Assembly: GCA_020350565.1 (NCBI GenBank)
Contig: CP070718.1
Location: 1,767,813-1,816,878 of the forward strand
Length of the DNA stretch: 49,066 nucleotides
Direction of reading: 5' to 3'
DNA from: Phycisphaerales bacterium
GTDB lineage: Bacteria; Planctomycetota; Phycisphaerae; UBA1845
Made by a program: the position numbers and the translations under genes. Under the pieces are notes generated by a model. The model was given only the letters and a program-made list of their open reading frames with translations, made no database searches and had not been told where the DNA came from. Positions 8,820 through 17,900 of this stretch are shown here, in pieces; positions within the stretch are counted from its first letter, which is position 1; each line of letters begins with the position of its first letter.

Positions 8820-9236
8820 ATGACGTTGAAAGGCATGGGCAAGACGGGTGATCGGTTCAGCATGGAGTTCCGTATCGGCTATGCCGACTGCGATGCGATG
8901 GGCTACCTGCACCATGCCCGCTACTGGGAGTACTTCGAGCGAGTCCGGACGGAGCTCTTGCGAGCCAACGGATTCCGTTATCGTGACCTGGAGGAGCAAG
9001 GAGTGTTTTTTGTCGTACACAAGTGCGCTTGCACCTTCATCCGCCCTGTTCGTTACGACGATCTCGTAACGGTTTCGGCGAAGGTGGAGCGCATTACCCG
9101 GACGCGCGTGGACCACAGCTACGAGTTCCTTCGGGGCGACGATTTGCTCTGCCAGGCAACCACCACCCTCGCCTGCGTCGGGCGCGACGGCAAACCACGG
9201 CTCGCACCGGATGCCTTGTGGGCCGGCACGGATTGA
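8820..9236 (+). CDS. YbgC/FadM-type acyl-CoA thioesterase (4HBT, hot-dog fold)
   Basis: A 138-residue single hot-dog domain that hydrolyses acyl-CoA thioesters in the cytoplasm. The family signature is near the N-terminus: YADCDAMGYLHHARYWEYFE (21-40), with Asp25 at the position of the catalytic Asp of 4-hydroxybenzoyl-CoA thioesterase. Length fits the family. A GGGAG site 8 nt upstream supports the start; Met6 or Met15 are possible alternatives because the fold begins near residue 13. It lies 47 bp after the M28 peptidase gene in the same direction. No tol-pal genes, the classic neighbours of ybgC, are nearby, so the substrate cannot be stated. Confidence 0.9.
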   Translation: MTLKGMGKTGDRFSMEFRIGYADCDAMGYLHHARYWEYFERVRTELLRANGFRYRDLEEQGVFFVVHKCACTFIRPVRYDDLVTVSAKVERITRTRVDHSYEFLRGDDLLCQATTTLACVGRDGKPRLAPDALWAGTD

Positions 9237-9309
9237 CCTGCGCAGAATGCACAGGCGCTTGGGGTCGTCTCCTCGAACGTCGGATCTGCAGTCGAGAAAG
9301 GATTGAGAC

Positions 9310-9639
9310 TCAAGGCTTGACCGCGACACGTTTCACCGTTCGCCGGAGTTCCGCCAGCGCATCAAGGCACTCTTGCACGGCTTGAGCTTTGGCGTGCAAT
9401 TCGAGCTTTGCGGCCTGCTCGGCCAGCGCCGGGTAGCCGTGGGCATCGCCGCTGCCCGTCAGTTGATGGGCGCTCACACGCAGCATCTCAAAATCGCTTT
9501 CGTTGAGCGTTTCCTCGAACACTGCCAGCCGATCGCTGAGCCCTTCGACGAACTCTGTCACGATATCCGCAAGGGAGGCGTCTTGTTTGACAAGCTCAGA
9601 AAAGATCGGATCCTGAGGCGCAGGGTTATTCTGATTCAT
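9310..9639 (-). CDS. Hpt (histidine phosphotransfer) domain protein
   Basis: A 109-residue all-helical protein that matches a stand-alone Hpt module. The phospho-accepting His is His58 in SAHQLTGSGDAHGYPALAEQA, corresponding to the usual AHxLKGSxxxxG motif, with Thr in place of the common Lys after Leu. Such proteins pass phosphate between receiver domains in a phosphorelay. No hybrid kinase or intact receiver gene is adjacent, so its partners lie outside the window; it is an orphan here. Translation likely starts at 9639, right after AGGAA. The gene converges with the thioesterase gene, leaving 73 bp between them. Confidence 0.85.
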   Translation of the reverse strand: MNQNNPAPQDPIFSELVKQDASLADIVTEFVEGLSDRLAVFEETLNESDFEMLRVSAHQLTGSGDAHGYPALAEQAAKLELHAKAQAVQECLDALAELRRTVKRVAVKP

Positions 9640-9960
9640 TTCCTGGACCTTTCAGTATTCTGAGTTCTTTTGCTGCCTCCGCCCCGCCTTTGTCATCGTC
9701 ACGTATACGAGCGAGGTTTCGGCATGGCTGCCCGTGCCGCCTGTTGGAGGGTCCGGAAATGTCCCGCCATCGACAGCCTGATGTGTGGCACCAAGTCGTC
9801 CGAGGAAGTCGGCGAATCAGGCACATCATCCCTGTCACCGGCCAGGCAAGGTCGCTCGGCGTGCAGCACCGAGAAGCCGGCAGCTCGTTAAAACCAGCCG
9901 CCTCAGGTAAGATCGTCGGCTGTTCGCGTCAACGGGCCCTCACAGGCCCACGCGAAAAAA
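9640..9960. other. 321-bp gap; hairpin next to tRNA-Leu
   Basis: No gene is seen. Directly downstream of tRNA-Leu (reading minus) comes a run of six T and then a two-part stem: CGCGT pairs with ACGCG (9950-9954 with 9925-9929) and GGGCC with GGCCC (9945-9949 with 9934-9938). The T-run precedes the stem instead of following it, so it is not a textbook terminator. The remainder is the upstream region of the Hpt gene. Confidence 0.45.
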
Positions 9961-10043
9961 TGGGCGAGGCGGGAGTCGAACCCGCACGCCCTTTCGGGCA
10001 GGAGATTTTAAATCTCCAGCGTCTGCCATTCCGCCACTCGCCC
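9961..10043 (-). tRNA. tRNA-Leu (anticodon UAA)
   Basis: The minus strand folds into a class II tRNA of 83 nt. The acceptor stem is GGGCGAG/CTCGCCC with discriminator A. The D-arm contains GGCGGAATGGCAGACGC. The anticodon stem GGAGA/TCTCC encloses TTTAAAA with anticodon TAA. A long variable arm (TGCCCGAAAGGGCG) and the T-arm GCGGG-TTCGACT-CCCGC follow. The 3' CCA is not encoded. The long variable arm and anticodon agree on leucine. Confidence 0.97.
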
Positions 10044-10061
10044 GAGCGGCTACACCACAAC

Positions 10062-10090
10062 AGTCTAGATGAATCCGCCATCGGCTTGAA
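10062..10090 (-). promoter_or_regulatory. Candidate promoter for tRNA-Leu
   Basis: On the minus strand TTCAAG (10090-10085) and TAGACT (10067-10062) are 17 nt apart, and the second box ends 18 nt before the mature tRNA. Both boxes are partial consensus matches. Nothing else is recognisable in the 291-bp stretch between the tRNA and the outer-membrane protein gene. Confidence 0.3.
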
Positions 10091-10334
10091 CAGGCTCGCG
10101 GGCGTAAATTCGTACGCGCGCCGAGTCATCTTAGCCCGACTTCGGTCTCCATCCACCTCACGGCTTGTTGCAGAGCCCCGGGAACCTCCCTGTTGTAGTG
10201 CTGCTCGCGCACGCCGATTGTACTCCAACCGCTCGGGTCTTTCACCAGCGTTTTGTGGACGCTCGCCATGGACGATTGTCGCGCCGACGATACGCCGATG
10301 GCGATTGCACCAGGCATTGCCGTGAAGCAGGTCG

Positions 10335-11648
10335 TCAGAAGGGATGAAGGACCATCATCTGCACCCTCATCCCCTCCGGTGAGTAGGCCGTGTCGATGCG
10401 AAGGACGACGTGCTTCGCCATTGCGCGGAGCCCTACGCCGGCGCTCCACTTCATATCGCGATGCAGCGCACTGACCGACCAGTGCTCTGCAACGCGGCCG
10501 ACCTCGATAAACGGTGCAAACATGATCCAGTCGACTTCGAGCCAGTCGAGCACCGAATCCGGGCCGACGGGGTTCCAGTCGGGAATCAGGCGCAGCTCGG
10601 CGACATAGTTGATGGCCGCCTTGTCGTAGAATCGCCCCTCGGGATATCCTCGCAGCCGATTGAGACCGCCCAATGTGGCTCCGGCAAACGGAGGCGGGCG
10701 GCCGCTGTCCTCTTCCCACGTCGGTGCGTAAGAGGTCCATAGGTTGAGGGCCAGCGTGATCTGGCGGAAGTGCTCCGTCGGCTCGAAAGGCACGAACTGA
10801 GTAAACTCGCCTTCAACAGCAGTCCACGAGCCGGTACTGTCAAACGCCCCGAAGTCCCGGCTCACCGACATGCGAAGCGCGTTACCACGCGAAGGGTTCA
10901 CCGCGAAGTCCCGATTGTCGTATCGCAGCGACAGCCGCAGTCCGTTGGTCCGCAGCACACTATCGAGGTACTCGGTGTCCACGGTCTGATTACGGTAGAA
11001 GGTTTCGAGCTCCACGTACGTTCGTCCGGACTCGAGCGGATTGAAGCACTGATCTCCGCCCGTTGCCCCCTCGGCCAGCAGGCCTTGATCCAACACGTAG
11101 GTGTTGATCACCTTATCCCGCCCTTGCCCGATGGGAAGCAGGTACTTGAAGTTGAGGCGAACGAAGTTGTCGTCGCCGTCGCCCTCGATGAAGTTGTCCT
11201 CATCGGAATCGTGGCTACCGGCGCGCTCGAAAGGAAACCGAGGGTTTCCATCGCGGTACGTCTCGAATTCCTGAAACTTGCTGAGCGAAATGCGCGAATC
11301 GAGAAAGAGACGATCTCCAAGAGGAATCTTCGTATCGCTGCCGAAGAAAAAGAACGACATCGAGCCGTTGGTCGTATAAAAGCCGCCGAGCAGCAAGGAC
11401 ATTTGCTCCTGGAGGAAGCCGCTGCTGACGAAGGTTGCCCCGACACCGAAATCGAGATTCTCGTTGTAGAAGGCAAACGGTGCGACGGCAGTCTTGGGCT
11501 CGAACTCCTCGTCCTGATTCACGAGGATGTCCTGGCCGGCGGCGATCGAGCCGAGCAGCAAACTGACCGCCATGGCCGCCCGAATAGTCCTGGATCTGGA
11601 GTGGGATTCGCAGCGTGAGGCCGAAAACGGACTTGCGTTTCTCCGCAT
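10335..11648 (-). CDS. BamA/TamA-fold outer-membrane protein (surface antigen, Omp85-like barrel without POTRA)
   Basis: A 437-residue protein predicted to form a 16-strand outer-membrane barrel. After a signal peptide ending near residue 38 (MAVSLLLGSIAAG), the chain alternates aromatic strands and acidic loops and ends in a Phe, the signal for barrel assembly. The segment RLRGYPEGRFYDKA in the C-terminal third corresponds to the conserved L6 (V/I)RG(F/Y) motif of the Omp85 superfamily. No POTRA domains precede the barrel, so it is not BamA itself; its client or role is unknown. Patatin-type or stand-alone surface antigen relatives have this architecture. The start at 11648 has AGGAG 8 nt upstream. 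An overlapping ATG 10 nt earlier is in another frame and lacks spacing. It stands alone between the tRNA and the STAS gene. Confidence 0.85.
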   Translation of the reverse strand: MRRNASPFSASRCESHSRSRTIRAAMAVSLLLGSIAAGQDILVNQDEEFEPKTAVAPFAFYNENLDFGVGATFVSSGFLQEQMSLLLGGFYTTNGSMSFFFFGSDTKIPLGDRLFLDSRISLSKFQEFETYRDGNPRFPFERAGSHDSDEDNFIEGDGDDNFVRLNFKYLLPIGQGRDKVINTYVLDQGLLAEGATGGDQCFNPLESGRTYVELETFYRNQTVDTEYLDSVLRTNGLRLSLRYDNRDFAVNPSRGNALRMSVSRDFGAFDSTGSWTAVEGEFTQFVPFEPTEHFRQITLALNLWTSYAPTWEEDSGRPPPFAGATLGGLNRLRGYPEGRFYDKAAINYVAELRLIPDWNPVGPDSVLDWLEVDWIMFAPFIEVGRVAEHWSVSALHRDMKWSAGVGLRAMAKHVVLRIDTAYSPEGMRVQMMVLHPF

Positions 11649-12152
11649 TGGTCATTCTCCTGGCCTCCCGTCTCCGTGACGGAGGCGATGAGGCCGCGAG
11701 CACGCCGGCTCACGCACGCTCAACCGCTCCCGCAAAGACCGGCTCTTGGCCACCCGTCAACCGACGTCGATGATGCAGACCAGCTTACACGATGCAACCG
11801 TGACCATTCCCTCATTGAGGTACGCTTCCAAGAATGGGGCACTCGCCCCCACACGTCGAGAGAATTCACGAGGCCGAGCATGGAAATCGATCCCCGCGCT
11901 ACCGATTCGCTAGGCAAGCCAAAGATTGCAGAATCTCTGGTCGATTTCAAATCGTCGCAATCCTTCGCACGCCGATGCACTTCGACCCGCATCATCGACA
12001 GAGGTAGCCAGGCACCGTCACCCGTCCTTCCGTACGACGCAGCCCCCTGCCACGTGCTTTCTTCTGCCGCATCCGCCGTCTTCAAGGGCCCATCCAAACC
12101 CGGGCGTCGCCATGCATATCATGCCTGCGCTCAACCGCCAGGGAGTCGGTCG
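11649..12152. other. 504-bp gap without recognisable gene
   Basis: This region lies upstream of the outer-membrane protein gene and downstream of the STAS gene. Short open frames occur on both strands, but their translations show no family motif, no signal peptide and no ribosome binding site. It presumably holds the outer-membrane protein promoter; no convincing boxes or terminator were found. Confidence 0.4.
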
Positions 12153-12527
12153 TCAGCCCGATGCATCGCCCAGCCGGATATGTTCCAGAGCGTCGTCGAC
12201 GTTGTCGTGGATCTCAAAAACCTTGTCCAGGCGTGTGATGGCGAGAACGTCACGGATCGACGGTTGGATGTCCACAAGGATGAATCGCCGGCCTTTCTGC
12301 TTGAACTCCGTGAGCAGACTCACCAAGGCGCCAATCGACAGGCTGGGGAGGAATTGAACGTTCGCGAGATTCAGGACCACAGGCAGATCTGCGGCCTTGC
12401 CGGCGGCCTCCAATACCTCCGCCTGCAACTCACGCGTGAGATCCTCATCCATCTCCGCGGGTTCGACGTTCACCAGGACGATCTCTTCGTGCGGAACAAC
12501 CGATGCAACTTCTTTTTCTTCCGACAT
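12153..12527 (-). CDS. STAS-domain protein (anti-anti-sigma factor type)
   Basis: A 124-residue single STAS domain, the fold of SpoIIAA/RsbV antagonists, which bind anti-sigma kinases and are switched by Ser phosphorylation. The strand-helix pattern is clear: VVLNLANVQFL, then SLSIGALVSLL, then RRFILVDIQPSIRDVL. The phospho-acceptor position carries Ser in the LPSLSIGAL segment, replacing the usual DSSG. The start at 12527 gives the family length. An in-frame ATG at 12608 would add 27 basic residues lacking similarity. It follows the PilT-like gene by 103 bp on the same strand and could be co-transcribed. No RsbW-type kinase gene is near. The long acidic N-terminal half before the STAS core is short on motifs. 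Confidence 0.85.
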   Translation of the reverse strand: MSEEKEVASVVPHEEIVLVNVEPAEMDEDLTRELQAEVLEAAGKAADLPVVLNLANVQFLPSLSIGALVSLLTEFKQKGRRFILVDIQPSIRDVLAITRLDKVFEIHDNVDDALEHIRLGDASG

Positions 12528-12630
12528 GCGATTCTCGCTCTTTACCAAACGCCGACTCGATGGTCGACCGATTGACGGCTCCTTCAGCCCCGTGCCTCCC
12601 CTGCTCATCCTGGCCCGAGGGTCCTTTTCA

Positions 12631-13722
12631 CTACTCCGTCTCCGACGATCTCGTCCCCGGGCGCAGGATTCCGCGCATTGTCATGGACAGCGCTTCGGGG
12701 TTTGAGGCCCAGCGCAGGGCCTCGGTTCCTGACACAAGGTCAGCACGATACATCTTGAGCAGATGCTGATCGAAGCTCTGCATGCCCGATTCGCCGGCCT
12801 GGATGTACTCCGCAAGATCGCTGACCCTGTTTTCCAGGATGTATTTCTCGGTCACCGCAGTTCCGCGAAGGATCTCCACGGCCGGGCGCCGGCTGCCATC
12901 CTGAGCCCTCACCAGGCGTTGGGATATGATTGCCTCGATCGAACCGGCCAGTTGCGTCAGAAGCAACTTGTGTTCGACCGGGGGAAACATCGCAATGATC
13001 CGCTCGATCGTCTGCGGAGCGTTCGCGCTATGAACCGTCGAGAACACCTGGTGACCGGTGTCGGCAGCCTGCAGGGCGATGCGTAAGGTCTCGACGTCCC
13101 GCAGCTCTCCGACAAGAACGACGTCGGGGTCCTGCCGCAGTGCCTGTCGCAGTGCCCGCGCGAACGACGGCGTATCGCTGCCGACTTCGAGCTGCGAGAC
13201 GAGGGCCTTCTTACATGGATGAACGTACTCGATCGGATCCTCGATCGTGATGATTTTGGTCCGGAGCGTGCTGTTGATCAGGTCGATCATGGCGGCAAGC
13301 GTCGTGCTCTTGCCGCTGCCCGTGGTGCCCGTAACCAAGGTGAGCCCCCGGCGGACGAGCGCGATGTCGCGAACAGCCTTCGGAAGATTCAGCTTATCGA
13401 ACGGCGGAATCTCCGTACGAATGACCCGCATGACGATGCCCACATGCCCCAAGTGGCTGTATGCACTGCATCGGAAACGTGAGAGCCCGGGAACCGCATG
13501 CGAAAAATCAAGCCCCTCGATGATGGCGGCTTTTAAGTCAGTCTGGTCTGATTCCGGTGCAATGGAGGCGATGAAGTCCAGAGCCTGCTCGTTGGTCAGG
13601 GGCTGGGACTCCACGGAGCGAATCTGGCCCGCGATGCGCAGCATCGGGGCCGCCGATGCTTGAATGTGCACGTCCGACGCGTCGTGCTCAACCGCGAAAC
13701 GAAGCAGTTCCTGGAAGTTCAT
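12631..13722 (-). CDS. PilT-like type IV pilus retraction ATPase
   Basis: A 363-residue hexameric motor ATPase of the PilT/PilU group, which depolymerises type IV pili from the cytoplasmic side. Seen in order: an N-terminal PAS-like region with ASDVHIQASAAP (15-26), Walker A GTTGSGKST (132-140), Asp box IEDPIEY (160-166), Walker B VVLVGELRD (201-209) and His box HQVFSTVHS (224-232). Where PilT has AIRNLIRE there is AVTEKYILEN (289-298), so the retraction signature is altered and a PilU or PilT2-like role is possible. Met at 13722 is preferred because AAGGA lies about 8 nt upstream. Earlier in-frame ATGs at 13731 and 13788 lack this. No other pil genes adjoin it, though a pseudopilin lies 31 kb away. 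Confidence 0.92.
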   Translation of the reverse strand: MNFQELLRFAVEHDASDVHIQASAAPMLRIAGQIRSVESQPLTNEQALDFIASIAPESDQTDLKAAIIEGLDFSHAVPGLSRFRCSAYSHLGHVGIVMRVIRTEIPPFDKLNLPKAVRDIALVRRGLTLVTGTTGSGKSTTLAAMIDLINSTLRTKIITIEDPIEYVHPCKKALVSQLEVGSDTPSFARALRQALRQDPDVVLVGELRDVETLRIALQAADTGHQVFSTVHSANAPQTIERIIAMFPPVEHKLLLTQLAGSIEAIISQRLVRAQDGSRRPAVEILRGTAVTEKYILENRVSDLAEYIQAGESGMQSFDQHLLKMYRADLVSGTEALRWASNPEALSMTMRGILRPGTRSSETE

Positions 13723-14299
13723 CCTCGCCATCCTTTGCGCTATCGGGCGTGGGGAAAGTATAGCCGAGCGATGGCGGCTGGCAAACAACCTGACCGGCGT
13801 GTGGCACCGTTGTCCAACATTCGATTCGATCGACGGCCAGAAGCTGATCCGGGCGACGGTTCACGCAGCGTACAAGCGCAGAAAGCCGACCCAAATCATC
13901 GAGAACTTCGTCATCCCAGGAACGAGCCAGAATCGTTCGTCGGCTAAGTTTCCCGCATCAGGCAGGCGCCGTACACGACGATTCTTTCGGCAACGATGAC
14001 GACAGCAGGTGAGCGGTCAAGCGTTTCCCGGCCTCAGTCGCAGAGCCGCATGAACGGCCACGTTTTGGAGCCCTCCGGATGCTTGCGACCGAGTGATTCC
14101 AACTGGAACCGCACAGCGCTCACCCGCGTGACACTGCCATCCGTGGTTGTCCGCACATCATCCAGCAAGCCCAAGGCGGATAGGAACGAAAACGCAAGAT
14201 CGATGCTCATTCCTTTCCGTATGACTGTACCTGGGTGAAGTCTGCTGGCCTTGATCGTCAACTACGGCCGATTGATCACAACAGGATTCGTCGTTGAGT

Positions 14300-14391
14300 A
14301 GACGGTTTGTCCCCGCCCGGGTCTGACACAACGGTCCCATCCCTTCGGAACGCGGCTGGCGCCAGCGAAAACGCAGGTGGTCAAACCGTCT
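14300..14391. repeat. 92-bp element bounded by perfect 10-bp inverted repeats
   Basis: AGACGGTTTG at 14300-14309 is exactly mirrored by CAAACCGTCT at 14382-14391. The interior contains a second dyad, CTGGCGCCAG (14355-14364). As RNA it would fold into a long stem with an inner hairpin. As DNA it resembles a tiny MITE-like element. No flanking target duplication is obvious. Confidence 0.5.
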
Positions 14392-14607
14392 GATCGTCGA
14401 AAGCAGCCCGCGATCGAGCTTCCCGGCGGTATCATACGAATTGCCACTGAAAAGACTGACTTAAGGCGAGTATTCGCGCCAATTCGTAAGGATCTGCGCG
14501 GATGGCAGGCCGGATACGAGGGCCCTCCTGAAGCAGGCCCACGGCACAGGTCGCAGTCGCACTTACGACCGATAATCTGAAAGCCCGAGCCTTGAATCGT
14601 CCCGGTC

Positions 14608-14628
14608 TTATCGGGATAATGCCGATAA
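14608..14628. repeat. Inverted repeat, possible operator
   Basis: TTATCGG (14608-14614) and CCGATAA (14622-14628) are perfect 7-nt arms around a 7-nt spacer, about 320 bp before the LamG/SGNH start codon. Centre-to-centre spacing of one and a half helix turns suits a dimeric regulator site, but only one copy was noticed. Confidence 0.35.
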
Positions 14629-14949
14629 TACGACACGCAAGTCATCTAGAGTTCTGATCTTAGAGTGCCGGAAGTCAGCCGCCGATCGGCGCGGGAACCG
14701 TTTGTTGGCTTCGTGCCGTTGTTGCCGACGTTGCGCCATCGCGCACCAACTCGCCCGTGTGGTCGGCGTCGTGCGACAGGTAGTACGTGGTTCGAAAGAT
14801 CCAGAGAGGGACACAGAAGTGCAGGCTTCGCACCTCGATCCGGAGGGGCTGTCCAATTGTCGGGTCTTTAATCATCCGAAGAGAAGCTCTCCGGAAATCG
14901 AAGCCCAGCCTTCGCTGTCCACATCGTGAAAACGCAGCGAGAGGGAGAG

Positions 14950-17900
14950 ATGAACATGCACCCCGAAAGCGCCCAAGCTCCGCAATGCGCACCGATTCAT
15001 TCATGGCCGCTCGGACATCCGCACCAAGGCTGCCGGGAACTCACGCGTTTGCCAAGCGTAATCCTTGGTTGTGTGATCGCATTCGCATCTGCGCATGGTA
15101 TCGCCTCCGGCGAATGCCCCACAACAACGGTCGCCTACTGGCACCTCGACGAGACCTCCAGTGGCACGTACGTCGACAGCGCAAATGGCAACGATGGAAC
15201 CTGCGCCGGTGTGTGTCCGACGCCGGCTGCATCAGGGAAAATCAACGGCGCACAGGAATTCGACGGCGATACTACCGGGATTGACGTGGCCGCTGATCCG
15301 TCGTTTGACTGGGGCAAGGACGACAGTTTCACCATTGAGTTCTGGATGAAGCGCGACGGCCCCATCGGCTCCGGTGGCGTTCCGGACAATGAGGTCATCA
15401 TTGGACGCGACGACTCCGCCACGGACCTGCATTGGTGGTTCGGCGTGGCTAATACCACCGGTGCCGCGCACTTCCAGATCGGTGACGTGACGGGTGACAG
15501 TGTTGTGGTGGAAGGTCCCGCGGTGGACGACGGTCGATGGCACCACGTGGTCGGCGTCCGGGACGGGGACAACGATCTCAACATCCTCTACGTGGACGGC
15601 GAAGAGGCCGATAGCGTCTCCAAAGATTACGCTGCCGGGTTCGGTTCAGCCACCGCCGCGCTCAACATCGGCTGGCTGGATCTGTCAACCTACTACCATT
15701 ATGAAGGCGTCCTCGACGAGGTCGCCGTTCACAATCGAGTCCTCTCCCCGCAAGAGATCCGCAGTCACTATTACCTGGTGCGGGACTACTGCGACGTGTG
15801 TGCGACGCCCGTGAGGATCATGCCGCTCGGTGATTCCATCACCGTCGGCAACGCTTCCGGCGTGGTCCCTGACCAGGAGGAATACTGGGTCTCCTATCGC
15901 AAGAACCTCTGGGAGAGTCTCGGTGGGGCGGGCTACGTGGTCGATTTTGTCGGCGGTGAGGTTCACGGCGATTACTATGATCCGCCGTTCGATTCCCAGC
16001 ACGAGGGCCATGGGGGTTGGCGCGATGATGAGATCGCCTCGAATGTGGTCAGCTTCCTGACGGCGAATCCCGCCGACGTGGTCCTCCTGCACATCGGCAC
16101 CAACGCCCTTGATACCAGTCCCGCTGATGTGGAAGACATCCTTATCAACATCGATTTCGTCAGTGAGGACATCACGGTCATTCTAGCCCGCATCATCAAC
16201 CGCATGGATCACGAATGTCCGGACCCCTCGACGACCACGACGTTCAACGACAACGTCGAGGACATGGCCCTGCTTCGAATCGCCAACGGCGACAAGATCA
16301 TCATCGTCGACATGGAGTGCGGTGCCGGCATGGACTACCGTGAACAACCCGTCGGCGACATGAACGATAACCTCCATCCCTATGCCACGGGCTACGCGAA
16401 GATGGCGGACCTTTGGTTCCAAACACTGGACACTTTTCTGCCTCTCTGCGGACCTCACGCGCCAACGATCACAAGCGACCCAATCACGGAGGCCTTTGTC
16501 GGACAACTCTACAGCTACGACGTGGAGGCGACCGGCTCCCCTGAGCCCACTTATTCCCTGGTAACCTACCCCACGGGCATGACCATCAACGCAACGACCG
16601 GGCTGATTGAATGGACGCCGTCGGCAGGCCAGCTCGGCCCGAATCCGGTCACCGTCCAGGCGGAGAACACGGAAGGAACCGATACGCAATCGTTCACCGT
16701 CGGCGTCGTATATCCGCCGACATGCCCTGAAGACATGACGCACTACTGGAAGCTCGACGAGGATCCGGGGCCTCCCTACGAGGACTACTACGCGGACAAT
16801 GACGCGACTTGCACCAATTGCCCTGCCCCCACCACAGGTATCGTTGACGGCGCTCAACAGTTCGACGGCCTCGCCGACGAAGTGGACGTCGCCGATGACG
16901 ATACGTTTGACTGGGGCGCCTCCGACGAATTCTCCATTGAATACTGGATGAACAGCACGAGCGATTGCGGCGGCAACGAGGTCATCGTCGGGCGGGACGA
17001 CAGCTCGAGCAGTCTGCACTGGTGGACCGGCTGCGCGGATTCAGGTGATCAGGCAGTGTTCGTACTGGTCGACACAGCGGGTGGAAATGGCGGCAGCAGT
17101 AATTGGCCATACAGCGGCATCGATATAACCGATGGCTTCTGGCACCACATCGTGGCGGTTAAGGACTCCACGCACATCCGACTCTACGTCGACGGTCAGG
17201 AAAAGGACAGCGAGCCCAAATCGTATGCCGATGGTTTCGACGGTCCGGTGCCTGTCAACATCGGCTACCTCAATCTCAACGGACACTACCGCTACGAAGG
17301 GGCCGTGGACGAGGTTGCCCTTTATAACCGGGCGCTCGATATCAGCGAGATTCAGGACCACTACAACAGCGGCACCGGTAAGTCCTATTGCCAGGATATG
17401 CCTTCGCCGCCGACCATCACGTCCACCCCGGTGACGACGGCCTACGTGGGTCAACTCTACACCTACGACGTGGATGCGATCGGGTATCCGGCACCCACGT
17501 ATGCGCTGCTGACCTATCCCGTCGGCATGACGATCAACGAAACGACGGGGCTGATCGAATGGACGCCCACGGTCGACCAGATCGGGCCGAACTCGGTCTC
17601 CGTTCAGGCCAGCAATTCCGAGGGCGACGACACGCAGGACTTTACCGTAACCGTGTCCGAGGGCCCCATCTGCCCGGACGACATAATCTCATACTGGCCG
17701 CTCGATGAGACCTCGGGCCAGACGTTCGACGACTTCTACGGTGACAACGACGCTGCTTGCTCCTCCGGACATTGTCCAACGCCGGATGTGGGCGGCCTGA
17801 TCAACGGCTGCCAGGACTTCAATGGCGCGGATGAGTACCTGACGGTGCCGGACGACCCATCCTTCGATTGGAGCAGCACCGACAGCTTCACCATCGAAGT

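Larger units (their letters stand above)
13723..14949. other. 1.2-kb gap with two inverted repeats and no convincing gene
   Basis: No frame in this stretch shows a family match, signal peptide or proper ribosome binding site. The longest plausible minus-strand frame (14261-14034, TTG start, 75 residues) has no ribosome binding site. The region contains a 92-bp element bounded by 10-bp inverted repeats (14300-14391) and a 7-7-7 dyad (14608-14628), listed separately. It must also carry the promoters of the divergent PilT-like and LamG/SGNH genes. Confidence 0.5.

Noticed and set aside
9961-10043. tRNA-Leu as an integration site of a genomic island
   Set aside because: No integrase gene, no duplicated tRNA 3' end and no mobile genes are present on either side.
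11720-12097. A 125-codon minus-strand frame in the gap before the STAS gene
   Set aside because: No signal peptide, motif or ribosome binding site; composition resembles random GC-rich sequence.
14034-14261. A 75-codon minus-strand frame whose first residues (IKASRLHPGTVI) recall the start of elongation factor P
   Set aside because: It starts at TTG without a ribosome binding site, the similarity ends after about 12 residues, and the rest matches nothing I know. It may be chance or an old remnant.
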